DNA of 64,000 bases from Rotaria macrura (lineage: Eukaryota; Rotifera; Eurotatoria; Philodinida; Philodinidae): the NCBI GenBank assembly GCA_900239685.1, contig OENT01000082.1:172186-236185 (forward strand), in the 5' to 3' direction. Below the pieces are notes generated by a model, which saw nothing but the letters and a program-made list of their open reading frames with translations, made no database searches and had not been told where the DNA came from. This document shows, piece by piece, positions 1 to 11,399 of the stretch. The position numbers were made by a program, and so were the translations under genes. Position 1 is the first letter of the stretch; each line of letters opens with the position of its first letter.

Positions 1-332
1 GTTTGTTGTTCGTTTTTTTTTTTCGTTCTATATTATAGTTTTAAAAAAATGAGAAATCTCTCTTTTCTTTTTCATATGGCTAAAGATGCATCTTCGAACT
101 ACTAGATAGTGCAAAACAAACAAACAAAAAGAACAAAACAAAACTGTAGAGCAAGATATCCAGAGCATAGTAAAGAAAAAATAAAGAAATCGCATCACAC
201 ACAACAAAATATGATAAAACATCCATAGGAAAGTAAAATTTTCTTTTGCCTACGCATCAATCGGTTTGTATGTTGACATATAACTACGATTGTAAGTAGT
301 ACTAAGAAATGTTTGTTTTCTTTTTTGTTCGA
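1..332. other. Intergenic or 3' flank, no gene seen
   Basis: Low-complexity AT-rich sequence with runs of T and A. It lies just beyond the stop of the Sox gene and probably holds that gene's 3' untranslated region. The only open frame is short, hydrophobic and without recognisable motifs. I see nothing else here. Confidence 0.5.
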
Positions 333-2772
333 TTAAATAAGTCGATGCTGCTGTTGTTTAGCAAGAAAAGCCACAGGATCAAAAGGCATTGGTGTTGGTG
401 TTGGATAAAGTTGAGTGTTTGGTGGTGTAAAATGATACTGAAGATGATCGATGTTAAATTGTTGAAGATTGCTTGCGAACATGGCTAACTTTTGATCGAA
501 TAATGTTGCTACTAATAGAGATATTGGATCATTGGAATTCGATGTTGATGACGATGTCGATGTTGATGATGATGATGATAATGATAATGGTTGTGCTAGT
601 GATGGTGGTGGTGTTTGTGAATGTTCTTTAGTAGCATTTGATATTTGTGAAGTAATGGTTGTCATTCTATTTGGCTGAGGTGGCGGCGAGGATGATGTTG
701 AAGCAGGATTTGATGGGGGATTTGAAGTTCCACAAGTTGATTGATTAGTCTTACAGCGCTTTCTTGGTTGATACTAGAAAGAATAGAGTTGAAAAACAAA
801 GTCATATGTAATATGGATTTGTGTAAGGTGAAGAATAAATCTGTCAACATGTGAATTTTAAAATATTTTTAAATGGATACAAGATTTTCTTCTAACGATA
901 GCATGTCAGTTGAAATGAAGAATGAAAAATATGTTTTTCTAAAGTTGATACGTTTTGCAATGATTCATATCATTGAATGTTGTTGTCATCGTTAATAGTG
1001 GCAGGCAAGTTTACAGTCTTCAACATTTTCTTTTTTAAGATTCGCGCACAACGAATAAGAATAAAATAGTATGAAAAGAAAATGTCATTCGTCATCTAAT
1101 TTCGCACACCTTAGCTATTTCTACTCGCGTGCTATGATAGAAGGAAAGTGTCAAACATACTTTTAAATAGTTGTAAAAGAAATGAGATCGTGTAAGGTTT
1201 TCATGTAAGATTTCATTACGCATCACATTTCAAGTTGATTAAGTCATAGTCGATCGTTCAAAGCAATGCGAAATAATTTCTGTGAAGATCATCCAATATA
1301 AAAGATAGACTATTAAGTTTTTCATTCTAAATCGATAGAATCGAGGATATGTGTGTCTTTATGCATGAGAAAACATGTTTTTGACTTAGAAATTTCAATG
1401 AAGACATGTTTCTTTTGTAACTTTCGAGAAAAATATCAATGCAATGATCTATCTATTGATAGACAAGTAGTTTGAGACACTTCTTCCTTCATTGAATTAT
1501 TGAGACCATTATTTTTTCTGGAATGAAAATATTTTCCAATTATTCATTGCTAATAAAGCTTATTTTCTATCAAACCAACAAAAACTCGCTCAACACCTAA
1601 TGTTCTTTAAAAGATTGAATTCTTCATTCTAACACCAATTGTGGCAAAACAGTATTCACATGAAATATATGTAAAACTTGTATTAGATATTGTTAGAATG
1701 TATTTATATGCATATACATTCTACGTTAGGTTAATTTTGGTAGCTAATATAAGTCTTTTTTCTTAAACTGGTTTTGTTTACGGTAATGTTGATCGACCGT
1801 TCGGGGAATCAGTCCACAAAAATCATACAGATAACATTTCAGAAATCTCGTCGTTCCCGTATCTAGTTTTGATTGAAACGTGTCCTCGCTTGACTCTGTC
1901 CGTTCTTCATGTACTTCTTCCACAGCATTTTCTTGACATAATCTATGGATGGTCTCTGCCAGTTTAGTTCGATGAAAGTTGAATATAAGAATTACTTTGT
2001 ACGTGGGATATTGTCGTGCATGAAGATGTTTTAGTCGTTCAGATTCTTCCATGTATGGTTGTCGTTCTCTTAATGACATTCGTTTCCATTTGGCTCCACA
2101 ACATCTAGAATAGTTCAAGTCACGAAAGTATGAAAAACAAATTTACCTATCGATATTGACTTACTTGCTGATATCGGCATTAGGTAGATGCGGTGCCAAT
2201 TGAACCATTTTTCGGCGTTCGATTTGTGAAAAAACCATAAATGCATTCATCGGTCGTTTTACATGACCAGGACGTACACGTTTTTTCGGTTGGGTACGTG
2301 TTGCATCTGAATATGGCGTTGTTGTTGATGGATCAATAAGTGCTGAACCGAAAAAAATTGGTGGTGAATCAGCATTAGTATTTGATGATAATAATTCAAG
2401 TAACATATGATAATCATCCGGTCTTAAAGCTCGGCAATTTATTTGTGGCCAGGTAACAACCACAGAAGATTTTGAATTAGTGCTTGTAGAATGCTGCGTT
2501 GTTAAATCTGACGATGTTAATGTGCCAGGTGATGATGGTGATTGCAGTAGAGACGAAGGATTTGTTGATACGCCATAACTATGATCATGTTGTAACGGTG
2601 AAAATGATGTTGGAGATGATAATGAGGATGTTGATGTTGATAAATTTTGGTGGAAATCCACAAATGACGGTGATGATGTTATCATTGTTGTTTCATCAAG
2701 TATTGGTTCATCTTTCGGAAATACATCGAGATGATGATGGTGATGATCAGAAAACAAACTTGTTGCATCCAT
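333..2772 (-). CDS. Sox-family HMG-box transcription factor (SoxC-like box)
   Basis: Nuclear DNA-binding protein of the Sox family, which binds the minor groove and bends DNA. Exons are 2165-2772, 1996-2104 and 333-773 on the minus strand. Phases sum exactly to 386 codons (385 residues). The HMG box (about residues 178-250) is assembled across all three exons: [18 protein letters not shown], then [12 protein letters not shown] across the first intron (60 bases), then YPTYK|YQPRKR across the second (1,222 bases). SQIERRK is typical of SoxC. The N-terminal part is long (about 175 residues), Ser/Thr-rich with a His run; the C-terminal part is Ser/Pro-rich. The start MDATSLF follows a good acceptor (TTTTTACAG), so a 5' untranslated exon is likely. 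Odd: the usually invariant Trp of FMVW is Phe, and CCGAKW replaces RLGxxW, so subgroup is uncertain. Family certain, subgroup inferred. Confidence 0.9.
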
Positions 2773-3215
2773 TATTGACGGTAAAACTGTAAAAATAAAA
2801 ATATGTTGTTGTTTTTTCAAGTGTTAATTTAGCATTGTAAGCTTAAAAAGAGACAATACTTTGTTCAGATGACTGTTCAGTTCTAACTTTAGTAAAGAGT
2901 CGATTCGTGGAAACGATTCTCAATGATCGTCCATTACTATTATGACTATTATTATGCGGGTCGATTAATGTCGACATCATCGTTTATGTATTTTCTTTTT
3001 CTATATACCATGAAATTACGAACCTAAACTGATTTGTTCGTTTCGAACTAAACGAAATATTAGGCTATCGATAGTAGCAGCGAAAAGAAGAAAAAGAAAA
3101 ATAACGAATTTAATTCAGAGCATGTCATTCTGTCTGTCTGCTAGGCATGTATAGATTGAATCAGATGGACTAGCAGCAAAAATACACACGTGGTTTGTTT
3201 TGTTTATTTTTCATG

Positions 3216-3247
<32 letters not shown>

Positions 3248-3326
3248 ATAAGGTCATCGAAAGCTTATCCCATAGATGTAGATAAAGACAACCAAACGAA
3301 AATGTACATAGTTGAATGATAAAATT
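2773..3326. promoter_or_regulatory. Region upstream of the Sox gene and the 14-3-3-like gene
   Basis: The Sox gene reads left from here and the 14-3-3-like gene reads right, so this 550-base segment is a shared divergent upstream region. It holds a probable acceptor for the Sox 5' leader near 2787 and a TA microsatellite. No defined promoter element can be called by eye. Confidence 0.4.
3215..3248. repeat. (TA)n microsatellite
   Basis: Alternating TA for about 33 bases with one interruption (ATGTAT). Similar short TA tracts occur near 15640, 21870, 32150, 43880 and 44380, all between genes or in introns. Confidence 0.85.
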
Positions 3327-6300
3327 ATGAACATTGCTGAAGAATATTTTTGGATAGCTACCATAGCATTTCAAATGAATCGTCTTGATGAATCATATCA
3401 ATTTATTTGTGAAGCTATTGAACAACTTAATCAACCTTATTTGACACTGGAACAATTGGAACTTGTTTGGTCCATTATTCCAAGTATGTATCTACGAAGA
3501 AATAATCGTAGATGTTTTCATTATTCAATGTAGAATATCTCGATGATTTAGCTCTTTTCAGATAAAAACCAACCATGTAGTTCCGACGACCTATAAATAA
3601 GAAAGAAACGATTGACTTCAATGAAGAAATTGTTAGTCTATTTATGTTACGTTTGTTTCTTGCGAATACTATAGCTTCAGTTTCGAATACAAAATTCACG
3701 TTGTTTTCTATTTAAATATTAACAATAACGTTAATCTAATTATATTTCTTTCAAAACTTATTCAGTCTAAAATCATATTGTAAATGTTATTTGCGCTTAC
3801 AACGGTTTATTGTTGTCGCTTTTGAAAGCATACAGAAACGATTCAACGAGATTTCATTGAAACATACAATGCGATAGATCCCGATGCAGAAAAGAAATTA
3901 AAATCATAGACTTTGAACTGTGTGATCCTTTGTTAGGACAAATATAAAAGTTGTCATAGTTAGACACTCGTCCTTTTATCGTTATGTATATTTAATTTTC
4001 TCGAACGAAATATTTTTAATGACAATAAAAATCATAGTAGAGCGCTTGTTGTATTTCGATGATGCTAATATACCAAAGGATATTCATCTACGTATACAGA
4101 CGATTTTTTCTCACGTCATATTTAATTTTAATGACAAAAGACAATGCTAGTCATTTTCGTCGCATAAATTTGATTTGGACTTGAATTTTTCTAATATTTA
4201 AAGATAAGTTTTGGATCGCGAAAAGATATTTTATAAAAAAATATTACTTCACATAAAACAGTATTCTAGATAAAAAAAAAGAACTTAAAATGATGGCAGC
4301 TCGGTATTAAAGTATCCTATTTATCTGAAGAACTATATTTCTATTCCTTTGCTTTGTTAAATGCCATACATCTTCATACGGAAGAGAGAGGAAGAGTCTG
4401 ACGTCTTCATGTGTTTGGTAGTGTCTCTAAAGAAAATTCAGATATTCTCAGAAAATTTTCTTCGGTATCTTACATTTCAGTCATTCGTGGACATTTAGTA
4501 CCACTAGTATTACATTGAGATAAAATCATACCATTGTCACATGTTGTAAATAGAACAATATCATTACATATGAATCGGAAATAAATCTTGTGTTAAGACC
4601 TATCTTATCATTCAATGTATTTATCTGTGTACAAATCAAATAAAGATGATATCATAGGGTAAAACACTTGTATCGGATTTCTCATAGGAAAACTATTGAC
4701 TGGATGTTCTCATGTTCTATCGAAGTGTATGTACTCTGTAATTTGTGATTGTGAATGAAAGGTTTCTCAACTTTATTCGTCTGAATTTTTTTAGAAAATC
4801 TTATAAAAAAAGGATAGTTAATGGCATTAAAATAGAACATCTAATAATGAAACAAAATCTTTCTTTTATATGTATTAGAATTACAAACCGTATACATGGA
4901 TTTTCTTAATTGCATCCATAAATGCAAAGAATAATCAAGAAATGTTTTCATAGTTGAATAAGTGATTTTCGAACAACACTTCACATTGAATAGAAAATTT
5001 GAGCAACATCAGTTTAGAAATTCTAAATTATTCTTCAAGTTTTTACCGTAGAATAATGAGAAAGAAAATTAATTGATCATTGTTTTCGTAGGACATTTCA
5101 TTGTCAACACACAGAGGATTAAAGAAAAAAAATTGTAAATCATAGTTTTTTAAGCATTTATATTTACATTAAAAGTATTGTTAGAATATTTAGTATCTCT
5201 CAATATGCTACTCCTATAAAATCTCAACAACGTTCGTTCATAATCATTCAATCAACTACTTCAAGTTAATTTGAGTAGTGAATAGGACGCTTTTGGATAT
5301 TACTCTATCAGTTGCATATTCGAATTGACTAAGTAAGCTATGGGAAAGTGAACTAAATGTTTTCTTCGTTTCTGAACTTTTTTTTTATCACACATTAGAG
5401 ATTTTCATCGTACACTTTTTGGACAGAAAATTTCTTGCTCTATACAAATTTTTGTAGTTCATTTTTTCAAATAGATATTGTTCGAAAGAATAATACGTCA
5501 AAGATGAGAACCTAATAAATCATCTAATCAAATGATTTTCTAAAAGAGAAAACATTTTATGATCAATAGTCAGAGAGATACTTGAGGGCCCTCTCCTCCA
5601 TCAAAAAAAGTCAATTTTCGAGAAAATTCGGAAATTGAGATAAATGCACCAGAAGGAATCCCGTTCTTCGCTCTTTCAGAATTAATATAGGCTTTTACCC
5701 CAAACCTCTATTTTGCCGGAAACTTTCAGGATTTCTGGAAGCCCTCTTCAAAAAAAACTGAATTTTCGGCAAAAATTCTTAAATATCGAAAAACTCTTTT
5801 TCGTTTTTTCTCAGTTTGCACTTTCAAAAAATTGCATCCCGAATTTCTCAGTCCAGCTCCATAGGATGTATTAAAATATTGTTTTGTTTGAACGAGCATG
5901 TCAAGATGCACGGCACTACAGAGCCCTTTCTTTTCAAAAACCGTTCTTTATGACTATATAACAAGGGATCTAAATTCAACCCCTCCCCCCTTTTTTTCGG
6001 ATTTTTTGAAGTCATTGAACTCATGGCTCCTGTTTTCCGCTGAAAAGTAAGAATTAAAAAAAAGACTCTGTACTGCTCTTTATGTTCATATGTTCTTTCT
6101 AACAAAAAGAAGTTAAAGATATATCATGAACCTGGACTGAGAAATTCGGGTTGCCAAATTTTCTATTTTTAACCCTTGTTAGGTCCATATCTCAGCCAAA
6201 CATCATGATAGAGGGTTGAAAATTTAACTTTCATACCAAATTTAACATATGTTATAAGTTTTATGCAACTCGAACGTTCCTAGGCTAAGATCAATTTTTG

Positions 6301-6860
6301 AAGGTGGCGGGCGGCAGGCTTGAGATGCGCATTTTATAAAACTATTTTGCAAGACATCGCTTGCTTTCTAGCACAAAATGTTCTTGCAATTGTGTATTGT
6401 GTTCGAAGTGTCAGTACAAGTTCACTTGACAGCCCCATGCACACCATTAACGTTTATTCTTTTAAATTAGTGACTAATAAAAATTGATTAAGAATAATAT
6501 CTTTGTTTAGAAATGATCGAAAGCCATAGAAATTCAATCGACCGTGTTGTTCATTATCATCGAAGTATGCCAATGGAGACCGATGAAATATTCGATCGTT
6601 TAACTCAATCTTATGTAAAACAACTTGAACAAGATCAAGCTAAAATTTATACAAAGCTTATCGATTATTTTGATCAATATCTAATTCAAGAAAAGAATGA
6701 TATTGACCATATACATCTTAGACGTCTTCAATCTGATCTCTATCTTCAATTGTCATATATTTCACGTCCATATCAATCTCAACTATTTTACAATAAGCAC
6801 CTGAAACTATTAAACGATAATGAACAAATAATAAACTTGTACAAAAATGATTTAACATAA
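3327..6860 (+). CDS. Degenerate 14-3-3-like protein, N-terminal half only
   Basis: Two exons, 3327-3483 and 6511-6860, joined in phase 1 (CCA A|AA ATG) give 168 residues. The first exon reads like 14-3-3 helices 1-3 (AEEYFWIATIAFQMNRLDES, then LTLEQLELVWSIIPK). The second continues with a helix like YKNVVGARRSS (here PKMIESHRNSID) and a helical segment like the ExxVFYLKMKGDYYRY region (here HLRRLQSDLYLQL). Protein stops there, so the C-terminal half of the usual ~245 residues is missing. Of the phosphopeptide-binding residues, the Lys equivalent to K49 remains, R56 aligns with Asn, and the Arg-Tyr pair aligns with Leu-Gln, so phosphopeptide binding is unlikely to be preserved. An upstream acceptor (CATAG at 3311) would allow a few more N-terminal residues. 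The 3,027-base intron is large for this window. Similarity is weak; it could be another all-helical protein. Confidence 0.5.
5580..6310. repeat. Repeat-like segment with inverted ends inside a long intron
   Basis: This part of the 14-3-3-like gene's intron differs in texture from its surroundings. A perfect 19-base inverted repeat (CCCGAATTTCTCAGTCCAG at 5838-5856, its complement at 6132-6150) is extended imperfectly outward. Just upstream, two related stretches (near 5587 and 5738; CCCTCT followed by AATTTTCG) look like diverged tandem copies. No coding sequence is recognised. A remnant of a non-autonomous DNA element is the simplest reading. Confidence 0.5.
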
Positions 6861-6868
6861 AAACTAAA

Positions 6869-9800
6869 TTATTTGTTTTTTTCCATTTCATTTATATTTT
6901 CAATTAAATTTGAACGACCTGATGATATATGATCCGTTATGATTTTTCCGTAAAGATTTCTTTGTAATAATTGATAGGCAAGTGATAAAAGACTCGTAAC
7001 ACGTGAATGAAGTTTAGGTGACCCATACAAAAATAGATTTAATCCAAATTCTAAACCTTCACCATAATCACATTCATCGTTGGCAAAGTGTATACAAGTA
7101 ATAACATGTTGTAATTCATCTTCGGCTGCTTGAGATATCGCTTCTGACGAACTGTTACAAAATTTATCACATTCCTTCTTGAATTGATCTAAAGTAATGA
7201 GAAAAAACACCATATTGTTGACTGTTATCGAAACTATTTTAATCCTTATTAAAAAAGAGTTTGAAGAAATTTCTAATGTACATGATTTGATAGTGCCTAT
7301 ATTGATTTATATTATTTATTATGATTTATAGTCGTATTGTAGCATCTGATCTTGTTTTTAATACAACTTCTTTCCGTAATTTTGTCTTTTAAGGTTATGC
7401 CCGATCATCTATACATATAGAAAAGTGATATTGGTAAAACAAAAGATAAAATATAGAAACAAATCAATCCAACCCTTATCTGCTAGTAATGTTTGAAACA
7501 ATTATCGGTTTCTGTTAGATTTACTAATTGAAAGGTTTTTTCAAAGAGTTCATACACTTGTTCGAAATACAATGCAACATTATAATAAGTCTCGATTTCA
7601 GGTTTGATTAAGAAGAGTACGAAAAACTTGCATGCTGACAAAGCCTGTCCATTTGTTCAACAAAAAAGTCTTATGAAAATCTTTTTTCTCTATCTAATTT
7701 TTATTCTTCTATAAGAACCCTTCGTCCTATATCATACGACTTATGACTAGATATTAAAGATGATGAGGAAACATGTTGAAGACTAAACGTGATCTAGAAA
7801 TAGTATAGCGTGACTTTGGAGTTCATGAAACTAAGCAAATAGTGACGTTACGAGTTGTACTTAGGTCAATTCGGTTTATGTTGATTTTTTTATATTTTCA
7901 TCTTATATTTTACTCATAGACGCATCTGAGATGCGGCATATCACAACCGCTATGATATCATGAATTCTTCATAAATAGTAACAAGATAGCATAATACTAG
8001 CCAAAAAGTCAAACATTCATAGCTACTTGACTAATCCAGAAAACTACACTCGTTGGAGTTTTAACTTTTTCTTTTTTTATAAAACATCGGACTAAACAAT
8101 AGACTTGTCTATGAGCAATGCCTTGGATTAAAATTTTTCATCAGAAGCGAATGCAAAATCAGCAAACTAAGCTTGTCGAAACAATCAAAATACTGGCTTG
8201 TTACTGAATAGGTTCCACGTTCTCATGCGATGTACAACATATACGTATGTAGTTTTACTGAACATTTCACCTAGTGAAAATGTTCGATCGAACAGTAACC
8301 AATTTTTGCATATGTTTTTACAGGAAAAAAAATTCTCGAGATATCTTAGTCGTATAACTCTAATTTGGATTAGTAATACCAACAAGCATGTACGATTAGG
8401 AATAGTTCTGATCATATGCGACAAAGAGAAACATTTTTATTAGAATTCTTCACAAGAAATGACAATACCTAAAGTTGCTATTTTCTAGTATGTTAAAATT
8501 TAGTTTCACGAATTACTCGTTTAAGAATTTTACATTTACTAACCTTTAGTGAATGGAACAGGACGATAACCAATTTCATTTTCGAATGGAACTACCATTC
8601 CTAAAGAATTCAATAATGTACAATTAACTTTCTTCTTTCGAGCATTTATCTTTGATGTTGTTTCATCGAGAGAATATTTATGGTTTTTTGCACAAGTTTC
8701 AAGATCACTAAGGAAATTTTTTAAATCAGTTTTCGGATTCGATTTGAGATAATGACGTGCATATAAACTAGAAAAAGATAAACGAAAATAACATTCTTTA
8801 TATCGATCTTACTTACTAGACTGCAGCAAATATATTGTCTCCACAAATCTTAAAACGATTGTTGTCATTTGCATTATTTGAAGCGAGAAACGATGGTAAT
8901 TCATCAGGTGAATCTCTAAATAAAACCTATACTCAATATTTATGATTAACACTATGTGAAATATCAATGATAATTTCCAATCATTTATTCGAAAATTCAA
9001 TGTGTATATATGCTTTGTTGAATCAAGTGTCAAAAAATGTTAACTAACCTATAATAACCAATATGATATTGACTTGACTTATCGAGTGTTCGAATAACAG
9101 TCATAAATTCAGGTGTATCATAATAATATCGATAGTGTAGATGAACATTAGGTAATGTCTTGCATGATTTTAGGACGCCAGCAAGTATTTCAAATGGACC
9201 AACTAGTTCCAAATTGAGTAACGATCTCAATGGATCTACAAATTTGAAAGAATTTTTACTCTTAGATTAAACAAAACAGAACTAGTTTAATTTGAATAAA
9301 AAAATAGAGACCGATGAAAATAACTTTTCGTAGCTGTAGGAAACACGTAATTTGATCATGAAGTTGACTGTACTTTGCACTGTCTTAAATACTTGTTTCC
9401 ACTAAATCAGTGAAAAACTTCTTCACATCAGCTGTTTTGACATCTCTTTCGATAAAATAAAACATGATTCTAATTGTTTTTCCTATTGTAAGAACAAAGA
9501 TTGTCCTCCAATAATTATTCTATTGTTTCATTGATTTTGAGCCAATCTTTGAAATTCTACTTCAGTAGATAAAAGATCTCATTCAAACAAACTATTCATC
9601 GTCAAACAGTTTCTACATGAACGGAAATATTGACCAGCTCTGTCTATAGGATTTATACTATGAATGACTCTATTGATTTGATTGAGTCCTTTGATTCCAG
9701 TTAGGTCTTGAGCAGATCAAGTTGTGTTACATACGAAAAATTGAATAGAGCGAACAAATATACTTTTGAAATGATAGACTGATATTTGTATATATGAAGT

Positions 9801-11060
9801 ATGATTATTACATACTGAGTACATAAGCAGTTGGATTACTAATGCAATTTTATTAGATTATATTTTCATAGTAGAAAGCTCAAATTTCAATATGAAACTG
9901 ATCACGAATAGACAATTTAGCTAGATGAGATTCCATAAAACAAATTCTAGTAATCTTGCATGAAATTTCTTCAAAATCTAGCAGTTTCAACAGACTAGCC
10001 AATTGTGTGAATGGTTTTGCATCTTTTCAAGTGAACTTTCAAAATCTGTGAAATCGAGTTGAGTTCTTTACATTTGAAAAATGTCAGATTAGGATGCAGA
10101 AAAACGTGTTTCCCAAAACTAGGTTGTCACATAGATAAGAATTGTAGTTGTATGTTAGTCATGTATCAACAAGACGCTATTTTATTTTCAATTTTTATCA
10201 AAACACCATCAAGTGTTCATGAAAGAAAAATTCGTTAGAATCGGCAAGAATTATACGAGAGATTTTATTCTTAATTTAGTATTAACTAAAATATCATTCA
10301 CAGACATGGAATCGAATCTGTTCGAACCTTCTGGTTCCTGAGCGCAAGATAGTATTTTCTAACATCATTTCGATTTATTAGTCAATATGACGATTATTCC
10401 ATCATAGTTCAATTAATTGTCTATCGTGGGCAACCTGCTGTATATCTATATAGTTCCTAATCTAAAAACTTAAGTGAAATCATAGGAATTCTATTCTTAA
10501 GATTCTATCGCATGCTATGTATGCCTTTGAAATAGAAAATTGAAGTCTTTGACATTATTTGAACGATTAAAATAATACTCTATTTCTTTCTTACCTTGTG
10601 CATTATTCTTATTCAGATTAGAACAGAATTGCCAAAAGTCGTAAAGATCTGATGGAAAATCCATTTGATACAACTGTGAAAGTAATTTTTTATCATCCAG
10701 CTCCATCAATTCCATTAAACTTATTGTAGAATTACTAGCTGCCATAGTTTCTTTCACCGGCGATGACTTAGTAGGCTTTGTACTCGTTGATGGTAATGAA
10801 GAAATAAGAGTAGATTCAATAGATTTGGACGTGAAATCTTCATTCTCCGTTATTTGTTCGTGTTCTTCGTCGTCTTTTTCCGGGGCTAGATGATCATATG
10901 CTCGTAAATGATCAGGATGTTTTCGATAGCATTTGGCACCGTATTTACATAAAGGGCGTGTTGAAGTACTAGTTGGTAATTTTGTTTGAATAAGTTTAAT
11001 TTTTTTTGAATTCTTAACTGGTGATGTATCTGTCTCCGATAAACGTTTACGTTCCGCCAT
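6869..11060 (-). CDS. HPF1: Histone PARylation factor 1 with an N-terminal PBZ zinc finger
   Basis: Partner of PARP1/PARP2: it lends a glutamate to their active site and turns them towards serine ADP-ribosylation in chromatin. Five exons: 10595-11060, 9049-9235, 8817-8915, 8544-8767 and 6869-7188; phases sum exactly to 431 residues. Residues 38-57 form a PBZ finger (CKYGAKCYRKHPDHLRAYDH, C-x5-C-x6-H-x5-H). The HPF1 domain follows: DLYDFWQFC, LVGPFEILAG, YYYDTPEFMTV, SQYHIGYYRDSPDELP, GDNIFAAV, IGYRPVP (Arg about 319, the PARP-contact arginine of the family) and FANDECDYG with the catalytic Glu at about 364, then LLSLAYQLLQRNL. Human HPF1 lacks the PBZ finger. Introns 1 and 4 are about 1.36 kb each; the others are under 150 bases. 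It is divergently paired with APLF. Confidence 0.93.
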
Positions 11061-11399
11061 GATAAAAATGAAATTTCGAATTCTTTTCGACGCTTTGCTT
11101 CTCTATGTATATTGCGTATATCGATTGAATACTAATAGATGACAGTTGTAATCAGTCAAAAACATTCGTTTTTATTAAAAATAAGTTGTAATTTCATTGG
11201 CGTGGTGAAATTTCAACATTTCAGCGACATCTTAATTGTTGCATAGCTATATTGTATGAAAAGAATTTTAGTCTACCCACAGTCTACGAATGAATACATT
11301 TCAAATCTTGCACACTCGTTTTGCAATGACACATTCCAAAAATAAAAAAATAAAACGCTGAACACGATTCGAATTCTTTTTTTTTAGACAATAAGAAAC
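11061..11399. promoter_or_regulatory. Shared divergent promoter region of HPF1 and APLF
   Basis: The start codons of HPF1 (minus) and APLF (plus) are 339 bases apart with no gene between. A T-run ending in TTTTTTTTAG at about 11381-11390, just before the APLF start, looks like a splice or trans-splice acceptor. Co-regulation is inferred from arrangement and function. Confidence 0.5.

Noticed and set aside
7189..10594. Two HPF1 introns of almost equal length (1,355 and 1,359 bases), suggesting duplication
   Set aside because: Their ends and interiors do not look alike by eye; equal length is probably coincidence.
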